A DNA stretch of 64,000 nucleotides, taken from Rhizobium sp. NLR16a (lineage in GTDB: Bacteria; Pseudomonadota; Alphaproteobacteria; Rhizobiales; Rhizobiaceae). Below, piece by piece: positions 26,045 to 37,824 of this stretch. The stretch is from NCBI RefSeq assembly GCF_017948245.1, contig NZ_CP072871.1, positions 62,001 to 126,000 of the forward strand, written 5' to 3'. The notes beneath the pieces were generated by a model. It was given only the letters and a program-made list of their open reading frames with translations. It was not told where the DNA came from and did not search any database. Every line of letters starts with the position of its first letter. The first letter of the stretch is position 1. A program made the position numbers and the translations under genes.

Positions 26045-26167
26045 ATGTCTTCCACCTTCAATCGCTCTTCATATATGGCGGCTTACGGCGACTTCTTATT
26101 CAGGGCTTCCATCCTGGCGAGCTTCGCCGTCATCATCAGTTTAATTTTGAGAGGCTGGTTATGGTAG
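26045..26167 (+). CDS. 40-residue single-pass membrane protein
   Basis: The product starts MSSTFNRSSYMAAYGDFLF and has one hydrophobic helix (ASILASFAVIISLIL), ending RGWLW. The GGGAGG site and leader C support translation. Its end overlaps the next ATG within ATGGTAG, so both are probably made together. No function is known. Confidence 0.55.
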   Translation: MSSTFNRSSYMAAYGDFLFRASILASFAVIISLILRGWLW

Positions 26168-26454
26168 TAATCATCACAACCGGAACTCCGACGAAACGCG
26201 ACGAGAATTGGCGGCTCCGGTCCATCCTCAAGCGCGCGGACTACGCGACGATAGATCTCGTTGCTTCAGAACATGGCGACCATCACGAAGAGGTGATGGT
26301 GATAAGGCGCATCAAGGCGGCGACGATTCCCGCGCCCGCCTACCCCTCTTCGAGACGGCGGAAGCTGCATGCCGATCCTGAGGCTTTGGCATCATGGGAA
26401 AACGAAGGGGGCGCCACGCGAGATGTGGACGCGCCTGCGGACAAGAAGAATTGA
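26161..26454 (+). CDS. Hypothetical protein, 97 residues, coupled to the small membrane protein
   Basis: ATG at 26161 lies inside the end of the 40-residue gene, with GAGAGG upstream. The product begins VVIITTGTPTKRDENWRLRS, continues with ILKRADYATIDLVASEHGDH and VMVIRRIKAA, and ends in a Pro- and charge-rich tail. No domain is recognised. Confidence 0.5.
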   Translation: MVVIITTGTPTKRDENWRLRSILKRADYATIDLVASEHGDHHEEVMVIRRIKAATIPAPAYPSSRRRKLHADPEALASWENEGGATRDVDAPADKKN

Positions 26455-26846
26455 TGACCCGCGAGGCAATTGAGCAAGGAATGCCGGATTGGCGATCAGG
26501 CTCGGTGGTCGAAAGCCCAGCCCCTCTTAGTCTTTGGTGATGCTGAAATTCTGCCCAGTGGTATGTTGCAAAGACCTGCAGCGATCATGCCGTCGCAGGC
26601 GTGATGTCGCATTGCTCCAGCTCGGAAAGAGGTGATCAAGCGATTTCCGGTTCACCGACTTCATTCGGAGTTCGGACGGTCCTTTTACGTCCTTTTGGCC
26701 CTGATGATTGAACCTGGAAAGAGATGATTGCGAAAAATCACCACATTGGGACGCACAGGTCTGACCGCTTTCTGCCCATCCCACAATATTCAGTTTGCCA
26801 GCCGTATCGATTAGGCGCATGGTAGGTCTTCAGTAGCTGTTTCTCA
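26455..26846. other. 392-bp gap without a recognised gene
   Basis: A minus-strand open frame (26527-26820) has no ribosome site and no recognisable sequence. No repeat or strong hairpin was found apart from leader D that starts at its right edge. Confidence 0.35.
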
Positions 26847-26903
26847 GGGCGCTACTGCGTGGAGGTCGGTTTCTGCCTTCGCCCCAAATTGAAGGAGGAC
26901 AGC
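26847..26903 (+). ncRNA. Structured leader, copy D
   Basis: GGGCG (26847-26851), CTACTGC, an inner weak hairpin AGG-TCGGTTTCTG-CCT, then CGCCCC, AAATTGAAGGAGG and ATG. The outer stem and the distance from CGCCCC to the ribosome site equal those of copies B and C. Confidence 0.5.
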
Positions 26904-27212
26904 ATGTCTTCCAATCTCAACATGTCTGTGCGGACCTCTGACCTGGCTGTATTGCAGGGCGTCCTTGACGACGCCGGATATGATTGCACAAGTAGCCTTG
27001 CAGACCCGAAATATTACAACGTTGCCGTCAGACTGCTGTTCAAGCTTTATCACGACGGAATGACCTCGCCCGCCGCCCTCTCTATCGAACTCAGCCGGCA
27101 CTTCGGAAAAACACCACTGCCCTCGAAATCATCCGCCGAGTTCGAAAAAAATCGCAAGCGGATGCAGGGTATCCGTTCAGCCATTGAAGTTAGGTCGCCT
27201 ACCGGCGCCTGA
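26904..27212 (+). CDS. Small protein of the 'LQGVLD' pair, copy 2
   Basis: The 102-residue product (start MSSNLNMSVRTSDLAV) shares LQGVLDDAGYDC, LLFKLYHDGMTS, LSIELSRHFG and FEKNRKRMQGIR with the protein at 24622-24900. Both also share the leader and the MSS start, so the whole unit of leader plus gene was duplicated and then diverged to roughly half identity. No function is known. Confidence 0.65.
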   Translation: MSSNLNMSVRTSDLAVLQGVLDDAGYDCTSSLADPKYYNVAVRLLFKLYHDGMTSPAALSIELSRHFGKTPLPSKSSAEFEKNRKRMQGIRSAIEVRSPTGA

Positions 27213-27513
27213 ACAGAACGTTCTCGCAAAGCTCATTCGACGAAGCCCTTACCAACGGGATGGACGGTTGCATGCCGGAGCCGTTCGAACAGCTAGAGAG
27301 CTTCTCATCGCCCTCGGCGCAAGCGTCGGAGGCGCAGGAAGTCGTTGACTCTCCGTGCCATGAACTACCTGCAGCGAAAGTGCACACGGCGCGGGATTGC
27401 GCCGGCGGTCCAAGCCGTTCACTCAAGACCTTGCTGCTGCGCTTGCGAAACCATAATGCGCAACAGCCCGCCGGGAAGCGGCACAATAATGGGCACCGTC
27501 AGAGGAGGCTAGA
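27213..27513. other. 301-bp gap, nothing recognised
   Basis: Open frames on both strands (for example 27260-27640 plus) lack ribosome sites and conserved sequence. GAACAGAACGTTC near 27212-27224 is a small palindrome of uncertain meaning. Confidence 0.3.
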
Positions 27514-27825
27514 ATGCCAGAAGCACCAAACGAATTTGCGGCCAGTCCAAACGGAGACAAATGGTATCTCGAACATAACGAAACAGCGGACCAGCATACT
27601 GTCATCCATCGCGCCAACGATGCCTCCGGCGGCACTGTGACGAGATGGCCGATTTCGAGCTTTCTGGAGCACTTCGGCGATCATCCGCAAGGTCAGGCTC
27701 TTCGCGAGGCATTGCACGATGCTGGATCAGCTGAGCAGGAAGTACCGAGTGAACATACGCCCGTTGTGCAGAAACTGGTGACTTCTTTCCCTTGGTCCCG
27801 CAAAACGCAACACGTTGAGGATTGA
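27514..27825 (+). CDS. Hypothetical rhizobial protein, 103 residues
   Basis: GAGGAGG precedes the ATG. The product has NEFAASPNGDKWYLEHNETA, then VIHRANDASGGTVTRWPISS and FLEHFGDHPQGQALREAL. This NGD-[KR]-W...H-x-AN-x-SGG-x-[VM]-T pattern occurs in small rhizobial proteins that also sit near stress genes (from memory). It has no signal or membrane segment. A broken relative may lie at 22592. Confidence 0.6.
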   Translation: MPEAPNEFAASPNGDKWYLEHNETADQHTVIHRANDASGGTVTRWPISSFLEHFGDHPQGQALREALHDAGSAEQEVPSEHTPVVQKLVTSFPWSRKTQHVED

Positions 27826-27961
27826 GTACGCTCTCACTTACCTGAAAGGGTAGCCCCACGGGCGGTCTCAGGCTCGGCATATGCAAACGATGTCAGCTGG
27901 GTCGTCGAAAAAATTCCTGGCGCGGTCCTTGACGGACCTCCGTCCACTCGTCTGTACCCCT

Positions 27962-28172
27962 TCAAGCAGACTGAAGATTGCCAGACCGACATCTTGCCGG
28001 ACTTGTCGTCATGCTCCAAGTCGTAGCCGTTCTTCTGGCCTTTGAACGATTTCGCGCATGCCAGCGCGTTCCACGGCAGAAATATGGACGAACGCGTCCC
28101 CGCCGCCGTTGTCAGGCTGAATGAAACCAAGGTCCTTAGTGGAATTGAACAGATCCGAACCGGCGTTGATTA
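27962..28172 (-). pseudogene. Decayed cold-shock (csp) gene
   Basis: Minus-strand frames hold STKDLGFIQPDNGGGDAFVH and [12 protein letters not shown] of a CspA-type protein. After AGM the reading frame shifts, and the next frame continues with GQKNGYDLEHDDKSGKMS. A further shift gives NLQSA and a stop at 27962. The start codon and the KWFN motif are lost. It lies just downstream of thiE and is about as long as the intact cspA at 20020-20229. Confidence 0.75.
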
Positions 28173-28177
28173 TATGA

Positions 28178-28222
28178 CAACACCCCCGCGCCGGCAGGAT
28201 CCCGCGTTCCGGCGGGAATAAC
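28178..28222 (-). terminator. Possible terminator of the thi operon
   Basis: On the minus strand after the thiE stop, CCCGCCGG and CCGGCGCGGG can form a stem with one bulge around a GC-rich loop, but no clear run of T follows. Weakly supported. Confidence 0.3.
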
Positions 28223-28232
28223 CCTTCATCCC

Positions 28233-28844
28233 TCATGCGCGCCGCCATGGCGCGGTCGCGGCCAGCCACTGCAGCGTGCGGGCCTCGGGATCCGGGTTGC
28301 GGGTAATATCGGTGACCACGGCGGCACTGTGGGCGCCCTTTTCCAATACCAGCGGCGCCCGTTCGGCGGTGATCCCGCCAATCGCGACAAGCGGAATCAT
28401 CCCGACGCGCTGTCGCCAGTCAGCAAGGCGTTCGACGCCTTGCGGCGCCCATTTCATCGCCTTGAGGATCGTGGGCCAGACCGGCCCGAGCGCAACATAA
28501 TCCGGCTCGGCCGCCAGCGCCGTCTCCAGCTCCGATATGTCGTGGGTGGAAAGGCCGAGCTTCATGCCGGCGCGACGAATGGCATTTCTATCAGCGGCCA
28601 TCAGATCTTCCTGCCCGAGATGAATGAAATCGCATCCTTCATCGATCGCCAGCTTCCAGTGGTCATTGACGACCAACTGGCAACCCGCGGCCGCGCAGGC
28701 AGCCTTCGAACGCCGGATCTGCTCGCGAAGCACGGAGTCCGGGCAATCCTTGATGCGCAGCTGGACGAGTTTGACGCCGAGTGGCACGAGACGCTCGACC
28801 CATTCGGCGCTGTCGACGATGAGATAGAAGGGATCGAGCTTCAT
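28233..28844 (-). CDS. thiE: Thiamine phosphate synthase
   Basis: The 203-residue TIM-barrel enzyme joins HMP-pyrophosphate and thiazole phosphate. Signature parts are [38 protein letters not shown] and the phosphate loop [12 protein letters not shown]. It is the last gene of the riboswitch-led thi operon; its ATG overlaps the thiG stop as ATGA. A second, ~92% identical copy lies 11.3 kb away at 16941-17555. Confidence 0.93.
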   Translation of the reverse strand: MKLDPFYLIVDSAEWVERLVPLGVKLVQLRIKDCPDSVLREQIRRSKAACAAAGCQLVVNDHWKLAIDEGCDFIHLGQEDLMAADRNAIRRAGMKLGLSTHDISELETALAAEPDYVALGPVWPTILKAMKWAPQGVERLADWRQRVGMIPLVAIGGITAERAPLVLEKGAHSAAVVTDITRNPDPEARTLQWLAATAPWRRA

Positions 28845-29614
28845 GAGAAGACGGCCTTGCCGATGACGGGCGTGGATGGGAAGGCGACGTCGCGTGGCTC
28901 CAGCGGTATGGCTCCATGCGCCAGGCGGCCGGCATCGATGGCAAGCGCGAAGGCCTCGGCAATGCTGGCGGGATCGCCTGCGCCGGCAACGGCGGTGTTG
29001 AGAAGGACGGCATCATAACCATATTCCATGACGGTGGCGGCATGAGACGGGCGGCCGATGCCGGCATCGATGATCAGCGGCACATCCGGAAAGTGCGCCC
29101 GGAACGATCGCAGCGCCATCGGGTTCAGCGGCCCCTGAGCGGACCCGATCGGCGCGCACCAGGGCATCAGCACGCGGCAGCCGGCTTCCAGCAGCCTTTC
29201 CGCGACGACAAGGTCGTCGGTCGTGTAGGGGAAGACCTGAAAGCCCTCGCCAGTGAGGATGCGGGCCGCCTCGACAAGGCCGAAGACGTCAGGCTGCAGC
29301 GTATCGTGATGTCCGATGACTTCGAGCTTGATCCAGTCGGTGCGGAAGACGTCGCGCGCCATTTTCGCCGTCAGCACGGCCTCCTGCACGCTGTGGCATC
29401 CGGCCGTATTCGGCAGCACGCGCACGCCAAGTTCGCGGATCAGATCGAAGAAGGCGCCGCCCGCTTTGCCGCCGACGGCTTCGCGGCGAAGCGAAACGGT
29501 GACGATCTCGGTCTTCGAGCGCTTGACCGCTTCTGCAAGGACAGCTGGAGACGGATAGCGGGCGGTCCCGAGTAGCAGTCGGGAGCGGACTTCAACATCA
29601 TAAAGTTTCAGCAT
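28841..29614 (-). CDS. thiG: Thiazole synthase
   Basis: The 257-residue enzyme forms the thiazole ring from deoxyxylulose phosphate, a glycine-derived imine and ThiS thiocarboxylate. It shows the family blocks [10 protein letters not shown], the Lys of DWIKLEVIG (Schiff base with the sugar), [12 protein letters not shown] and [11 protein letters not shown]. The start at 29614 has AGGAGG upstream; longer reading upstream overlaps thiS and is not conserved. Confidence 0.95.
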   Translation of the reverse strand: MLKLYDVEVRSRLLLGTARYPSPAVLAEAVKRSKTEIVTVSLRREAVGGKAGGAFFDLIRELGVRVLPNTAGCHSVQEAVLTAKMARDVFRTDWIKLEVIGHHDTLQPDVFGLVEAARILTGEGFQVFPYTTDDLVVAERLLEAGCRVLMPWCAPIGSAQGPLNPMALRSFRAHFPDVPLIIDAGIGRPSHAATVMEYGYDAVLLNTAVAGAGDPASIAEAFALAIDAGRLAHGAIPLEPRDVAFPSTPVIGKAVFS

Positions 29615-29615
29615 C

Positions 29616-29809
29616 TCAGCCTCCTTGCATGGGTGAGAGAATTTCGATGCGGTCGCGTTCGCCGAGCCTGAAATCGGCGCGGTCCTCGCGGTGCACCAGC
29701 TCGCCGTTGACTGCGGTTGCCAGCCATTCGCCTTCGTAGTCGAGAGCGAGGAGAAGATCTGCGAGCGTCGCGGCCGCGACCTCCTGTTCCTCACCATTGA
29801 TGATGAAGG

Positions 29810-29813
<4 letters not shown>
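29616..29813 (-). CDS. thiS: Sulphur carrier protein ThiS
   Basis: The 65-residue ubiquitin-fold protein ends with the Gly-Gly needed for thiocarboxylation (SPMQGG). The body [20 protein letters not shown] fits the family. It lies between thiO and thiG, overlapping the thiO stop by four bases. No thiF-type adenylating gene is in the window. Confidence 0.93.
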
Positions 29814-32850
<3,037 letters not shown>

Positions 32851-33504
32851 GAATGCTCGGCATCAAAGACCGGAGTGGCCCTGATGTCAAGCCGACCCTC
32901 ACGCGTTCTCATCCGCCGGCTTTGAGTCCGCGGCAGACATCATTCCGCGTCCTCACGCGAGCTACGGCTCTCGCCAAAGGACTACCGTCAGCCGATCTCG
33001 GAAACTTGCGGCTTAGATAAGCGGGGATCGGTGTATCGACCCGACTGTACAAGAAATGCGCCACACCAACAGCAGACAAGACGTGGATAGCGAGCGTGCC
33101 TGACCTTGCAGAGGGCCTGCCAACGCAATTTTCCAGACCCCGGCTCAACGGCCCGGTATGTAAGTCAAGCGGCAATATTTATTCAGCTGAATTGAATGTT
33201 CGAAATAGCAAAATCACTGGAAGTACTTATCCGATTTCAGCATTGAACATCTTTACACCGATAGCTGTTGTCCTTACTTCCTCTATCGTTATGTCTAGCA
33301 AGGCAACACCGATGTGAGACCACTCACGACGCGCCGTCCCCCAGCGGGACTCGCGGTCATTCTCCCTGACAATCAGCAGCCTTAAGCGTTCGACAGGTTC
33401 TTAGCGCGTCGCGCAAAAAGGCGCGCCATTTCCCCGTCATATCAACCAACGCCAACCGGGCGGTCATCGGGTGGACGAACCCGTGCGCCTATGCGAGAGA
33501 AAAG
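32851..33504. other. 654-bp gap between the thi and flotillin genes
   Basis: It holds the thiC promoter region and the flotillin promoter region. A minus-strand frame at 32909-33100 (LAIHVLSAVGVAHFLYSRVD then TPIPAYLSRKF) resembles the last membrane helix of an acyltransferase-3 protein and may be a decayed end of one. AT-rich DNA at 33170-33310 shows no gene. Confidence 0.35.
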
Positions 33505-35544
33505 ATGGAAACCCTCCAATACCTTAGCCCGATGGGATGGAAGGCGATCGAAATCGCTGTCACCCTCATCATACTGGCCATGCTGTTCCGGTGGAGCGGA
33601 GTAATCCGCTATATCCCCAACGACAGGCTCGGCATCCTCGAAAAGCTGTGGAGCTTTCGCGGCTCCGTCGACAATGGCTTCATCGCGCTCTATGGCGAGG
33701 CCGGCTTTCAGCCGGATGTCGTGCGCGGCGGTCTGCATTTCTTCATGCCGTTCCAGTATTCGATGCATCGCGCCAACCTCGTGACCATTCCGCAGGGCCA
33801 GATCGGCTATGTCTTCGCCCGTGACGGCGAGCCGTTGCCGCCGACCCAGACGCTGGCCTCGAATATCGATGCCGATGATTTTCAGGATGTGCGCAGCTTT
33901 CTCACCAAGGGCGGCCAGAAGGGGCCGCAACGCAAGATCCTGCGCGAAGGCACATATGCCATCAATCTCGCGCAGTTCATCGTGTTGACCGCGCAATCAA
34001 CTTATGCAGTCAACCTGAACGCGTCGGAACAAAGACTGTTTTCCGACATGTCCACTTTGATCACTGAGCGGAATGGCTTCGAGCCCGTCCTCATCCACGA
34101 CGCCGAGGACCTGATCGGGATCGTCACCATCCATGACGGTCCGGCGCTGCCGGATGGCGAGATCATCGCGCCGACCGTTGCCAACAACCCGAAGGATCCG
34201 AACTTCCACAATAATTTCCAGGATCCGGAGAAGTTTCTCAATGCCGGCGGTTATCGCGGCCGGCAATTGCAGGTGCTTGCCGACGGCAGCTATTTCCTCA
34301 ACCGCATCTTCGCGACCGTCGAACTGGTGGAAAAGACGATCATCGACGTCGGCACGGTGGGTGTCGTCGTCTCCTATACCGGCCGGCGAAGCGCGGATAT
34401 TTCAGGTCAGTCTTATCGCCACGGCGAACTGGTCGAGACGGGCGCACGCGGTGTCTGGTCGACGCCGCTTCTGCCGGGCAAATATGCGTTCAACACCTAT
34501 GCCGGCAATATCATCATCGTGCCGACCACAAACTTCGTGCTCAAATGGACGAAGGAACAGTTCGGCGAGCACCGGCTGGACGAAAACCTTTCAGAAGTGT
34601 CGCTGATCACCAGGGATGCGTTCGAACCGGTGCTGCCACTCTCGGTCGTCGTGCATATCGACTATATGAAGGCGCCGCTCGTCGTGCAGCGTTTCGGGGA
34701 CATCAAACGGCTGGTCGAACAGACACTCGATCCGATGGTCTCGGCCTACTTCAAGAATATCGCTCAGACCAAGACCTTGATCGAACTGCTGCAGGAACGC
34801 AGCGAAATCCAGCGCAGATCCGGTGACGAAATGCGGGAGAAGTTTTCGTCGTATAGCCTCGAGCTGCAGGAGGTGCTGATCGGTACGCCTCGCGCCAGTA
34901 ATGGCCAGAACAGCATCGAGCAGATCCTCATCCAGCTGCGCGAACGCCAGATCGCCGTCGAGAAGGTCGAGACTTATAAGTTGCAGGAAGCGGCGGCGAT
35001 CCAGGAGCGCACATTGCGCGAGAAAGAAGCACTGGCCGAACAGCAGGCCAAGATCACGACGTCGGCGCTCACCATCGAGATCAGCGAGAACGAAGGCAAG
35101 GCGCAGCTCGCCCGCACCCGCCAGCAGGCCGAAACCATTCAGGTCACCGCCAAGGCAGAGGCCGAGAAGGTGCGCCTGGCCGGCCTCGGCGAAGCCGACC
35201 GGATCAAGGCGATCGCACTTGCAGATGCCGAGCGTATCAAGGCGACCGGCCTTGCCGATGCCCAGAAGGTACGCGCCGTCGGTCTGGCGGAAGCCGAGGC
35301 GACCGAGAAGAAGGTCGCGGCCTTCGGCGGTCCGGACTATCAGCTCCACTCGCAGGTGCTGATGCGCTTTGCCGAAGCGATCGAAAACGGCAAGCTGCCG
35401 CTCGTGCCGCAGATCCAGGTCGCCGGTGCCGGCGGCGACAAGGGCGGCGCCAACGGCCTGGTGGAAATGATGCTGTCGATGCTGGTCGCCGATCGGCTTG
35501 GACGACAGGGTGCCCCGGCTGTGGTGCCAGCGCCGGCCGAATAA
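33505..35544 (+). CDS. Flotillin/SPFH-domain membrane protein
   Basis: The 679-residue protein has an N-terminal membrane helix (residues ~13-30), an SPFH/band-7 domain to about residue 430, and a long Ala/Glu-rich coiled coil (~480-620). A Gly-rich end follows (FGGPDYQLHSQVLMRFAEAI, then LVPQIQV). Such proteins form oligomeric rings that organise membrane microdomains. Compared with bacterial FloT/YuaG (~510 residues) it has an insertion within the SPFH part. GAGAG precedes the ATG. A strong terminator follows. The 3' end is repeated as a frameshifted copy at 43249-43532. Confidence 0.88.
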   Translation: METLQYLSPMGWKAIEIAVTLIILAMLFRWSGVIRYIPNDRLGILEKLWSFRGSVDNGFIALYGEAGFQPDVVRGGLHFFMPFQYSMHRANLVTIPQGQIGYVFARDGEPLPPTQTLASNIDADDFQDVRSFLTKGGQKGPQRKILREGTYAINLAQFIVLTAQSTYAVNLNASEQRLFSDMSTLITERNGFEPVLIHDAEDLIGIVTIHDGPALPDGEIIAPTVANNPKDPNFHNNFQDPEKFLNAGGYRGRQLQVLADGSYFLNRIFATVELVEKTIIDVGTVGVVVSYTGRRSADISGQSYRHGELVETGARGVWSTPLLPGKYAFNTYAGNIIIVPTTNFVLKWTKEQFGEHRLDENLSEVSLITRDAFEPVLPLSVVVHIDYMKAPLVVQRFGDIKRLVEQTLDPMVSAYFKNIAQTKTLIELLQERSEIQRRSGDEMREKFSSYSLELQEVLIGTPRASNGQNSIEQILIQLRERQIAVEKVETYKLQEAAAIQERTLREKEALAEQQAKITTSALTIEISENEGKAQLARTRQQAETIQVTAKAEAEKVRLAGLGEADRIKAIALADAERIKATGLADAQKVRAVGLAEAEATEKKVAAFGGPDYQLHSQVLMRFAEAIENGKLPLVPQIQVAGAGGDKGGANGLVEMMLSMLVADRLGRQGAPAVVPAPAE

Positions 35545-35556
35545 CATTGATTGTGG

Positions 35557-35583
35557 ATGGGCCGGTCATGCCGGCCCATTTTT
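35557..35583. terminator. Terminator after the flotillin gene
   Basis: ATGGGCCGG (35557-35565) and CCGGCCCAT (35571-35579) form a perfect 9-bp stem with a 5-base loop followed by TTTT. It lies between convergent genes and may act both ways. Confidence 0.8.
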
Positions 35584-35591
35584 CTTCCTGC

Positions 35592-35900
35592 CTAAAACGC
35601 CGGTCGGAAACTCTCGCGCAGAATTCCGAAAGTGGGCCGCCATTCGAATAGATCGACGCTCGTGTAGACGCCGGAGCCAACGAAGGGATCTCCCGCGCTG
35701 AACGCCTCGAACTCGGCCAGCGTTTCGACTTCCGCAATTACGACGGCGGTAGAAGCCCTGCCCTCGGCCGGCGGTGCAGACGGGCCGGAAAGCATGATGC
35801 GGATCGTCGCGCCGCGCAGATAGGCCTTGTGTTCCTCGATCAATCGGGAACGTTCGGCCGCCTTGCCGGGGTCGCATACGGCATAGCGGACAACGATCAT
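35592..35900 (-). CDS. YciI-like protein at the end of the gra operon
   Basis: The 102-residue alpha/beta protein of YciI type has the conserved His in EEHKAYLRGA and the FVGSGVYTSVDLFEW segment with an Asp in AGDPF. It resembles small muconolactone-isomerase-like ferredoxin folds. Its ATG overlaps the graB stop as ATGA, so it belongs to the resorcylate operon, where it could correspond to the gene called graE in Rhizobium sp. MTP-10005; its role in the pathway is unknown. Confidence 0.75.
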   Translation of the reverse strand: MIVVRYAVCDPGKAAERSRLIEEHKAYLRGATIRIMLSGPSAPPAEGRASTAVVIAEVETLAEFEAFSAGDPFVGSGVYTSVDLFEWRPTFGILRESFRPAF

Positions 35901-36745
35901 TGTTTATTCCAGATCGGCGTCAGCACGAAATCGAAATCGGAGCGCCAGACCGTCGGACGATCGATACGCTCGAAAGGCGCGACCAGGCTGTTTTTGACAC
36001 CAAACACCGTATCGGATTCCAGATAGGGATCGTTGCCGACAAAAGTGTGGGTTACGAGCTTCTGATAACCTGGAGCCGTGATCAGGTAATGGGTATGGGC
36101 GGGACGGTAGGGATGGCGACCGAGCGAGGCCAGCATCTGGCCGACCGGACCGTCATCCGGGATCGGATAGGAGACCGGCTTGATGCCGACGAAGCTATAG
36201 GCGCCATCTGCACCGGTGATGAAAATGCCCCGGTTGTTCCATTTCGGCTGGATATCCGGCTGCTGGACGTCGTAGAAGCCATCGGCATTATCCGACCATA
36301 CGTCGATCCGGGCTCCCTCGATCGGATGACCATCGAGATCCAGCACTCGCCCGATGAAGAGGCAAGTCTCACCCTTGCCGTCGAGCGAGATGTTTTCGCC
36401 CATCTGGCGGACGGGCGCCCCTTCGATGTGAAACGGTCCAAACACGGTATTTTCCGTGGCGCCCGGCGGACGCCGGTTGTTGATCGCATCCACCAGCATC
36501 GAGAAACCCAGCGTATCGCTGAGCAGGATGAATTCCTGTCGCTGGTCATGACAGCGATGACCGGTGCGGGTCAGGAAGCCTATGGCCAGCTCCCATTCCT
36601 CCTGGGTCAGGCTTATATCCTTGGCAAAGGCATGCAAATGCTTGACAAGCGACGCCATGACTTCGGCCAGACGTGGATTGATGTCCGGCCCCATCCGCGA
36701 ATTGACGGCTTCCGCGGATCTCTCTTCGCTGAAATATTCAGGCAC
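35897..36745 (-). CDS. graB: Hydroxyquinol 1,2-dioxygenase (GTG start)
   Basis: The ~282-residue intradiol dioxygenase opens hydroxyquinol to maleylacetate. The N-terminal dimerisation helices are followed by the catalytic barrel with FGPFHIEGAP, LDGHPIEGARIDVWSDNADG and the iron site residues in YPIPDDG and HPYRPAHTHYLITAPGYQKL. This set of two Tyr and two His is typical of the hydroxyquinol subfamily. GTG at 36745 has AGGAGG upstream; the longer frame overlaps the graC end. It lies between graC and the YciI-like gene. Confidence 0.9.
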   Translation of the reverse strand: MPEYFSEERSAEAVNSRMGPDINPRLAEVMASLVKHLHAFAKDISLTQEEWELAIGFLTRTGHRCHDQRQEFILLSDTLGFSMLVDAINNRRPPGATENTVFGPFHIEGAPVRQMGENISLDGKGETCLFIGRVLDLDGHPIEGARIDVWSDNADGFYDVQQPDIQPKWNNRGIFITGADGAYSFVGIKPVSYPIPDDGPVGQMLASLGRHPYRPAHTHYLITAPGYQKLVTHTFVGNDPYLESDTVFGVKNSLVAPFERIDRPTVWRSDFDFVLTPIWNKQ

Positions 36746-36764
36746 CTGGCCTCCTCCTAATGCG

Positions 36765-37823
36765 TTAACGCGGCCGTGCGCCCTCCCAGGCGCTCTGCAG
36801 CAAAGCCCGGATCGCTTTTCCTTCGATCGGGCGCGGGTTCCAGTAGGGATTCCCAGCGGCAAGTTCTGCCGCATGATCCAGATCGGCTTCCTTCATACCC
36901 AGATCCCGCAGCGCCATCGGGGCACCGATCGAAGCGGCAAAATCATAAAGACCGCTGCCCAGCGAGCCGCCGAAAAGATCGGCAGCGGGCTTGAGCGCAT
37001 CCGTTGCGGCTGCGGCGTTGTAGGCAGCGGAATGGGGCAGAATGACCGCATGGGTTTCTGCATGCGGCAGATCGAAGCTGCCGCCCAGCGTATGGCAAAG
37101 CTTGTGATGCAGGGCCATTCCAACGGCTCCGAGCACCGTGCCGCACAGCCAGGAGCCGTAAAGCGCTTCGCTTCGGGGTTCGATGTCCCTCGGGGCATTG
37201 ACGATTTGCGGCAAAGCCTGCTTCAGCGCGCGCAAGCCCTCGACCGCCATCATCGACGAAATGGGATTGCGATCCTGCGCATAGAGCCCTTCGACCGCAT
37301 GCGCCATGGCATTGAGCCCGCTGCTGACGCTGATGTTGACCGGCAATCCCAATGTCAATTCAGGATCGTAGATCACCACCTCAGGCAGGATGCCGGGGCC
37401 GCGGACCGTGGTCTTCTGTCCGTTCTCCGTCTGGCCGAGGATCGGTGTAACCTCCGATCCAGCATAGGTCGTCGCCACCACGATCTGTGGTGCGTCGTTG
37501 CGATAGGCGATGGCCTTGCCGAGACCGATCGTCGATCCACCGCCGATCGCGACCACGCAATCGGCACCGGCCTTCTCGTATGCCGCGATCGCGCGCTCGG
37601 TCACATCGACCGGCGTGTGCATGACAGCACCGTCGAATAGTCCCGCCGCAAGCGGGCCGAGGGAAGCAGCGATGCGCTGAGCGTCGGCTTTCTGGTGCGG
37701 GGTCGAAAGGATCAGGGCGCGCTTGCCGCCCTGCCCTGTAATCGCCTCGGCGAGGCGACTCACCGAGCCGCTCCCGAAGATGACCTGGGCTGCGCTGACC
37801 GTGTATCTGAAAGGTGCGACCAT
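36765..37823 (-). CDS. graC: Maleylacetate reductase
   Basis: The ~352-residue iron-type alcohol-dehydrogenase-fold enzyme reduces maleylacetate to 3-oxoadipate with NAD(P)H. It shows the nucleotide motif VAIGGGSTIGLGKAIA, TTYAGSEVTPILGQTE, and the His set GMALHHKLCHTLGG and DLPHAETHA. ATG at 37823 begins one base after the graF stop, so they are co-translated. Confidence 0.92.
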   Translation of the reverse strand: MVAPFRYTVSAAQVIFGSGSVSRLAEAITGQGGKRALILSTPHQKADAQRIAASLGPLAAGLFDGAVMHTPVDVTERAIAAYEKAGADCVVAIGGGSTIGLGKAIAYRNDAPQIVVATTYAGSEVTPILGQTENGQKTTVRGPGILPEVVIYDPELTLGLPVNISVSSGLNAMAHAVEGLYAQDRNPISSMMAVEGLRALKQALPQIVNAPRDIEPRSEALYGSWLCGTVLGAVGMALHHKLCHTLGGSFDLPHAETHAVILPHSAAYNAAAATDALKPAADLFGGSLGSGLYDFAASIGAPMALRDLGMKEADLDHAAELAAGNPYWNPRPIEGKAIRALLQSAWEGARPR

Positions 37824-37824
37824 G

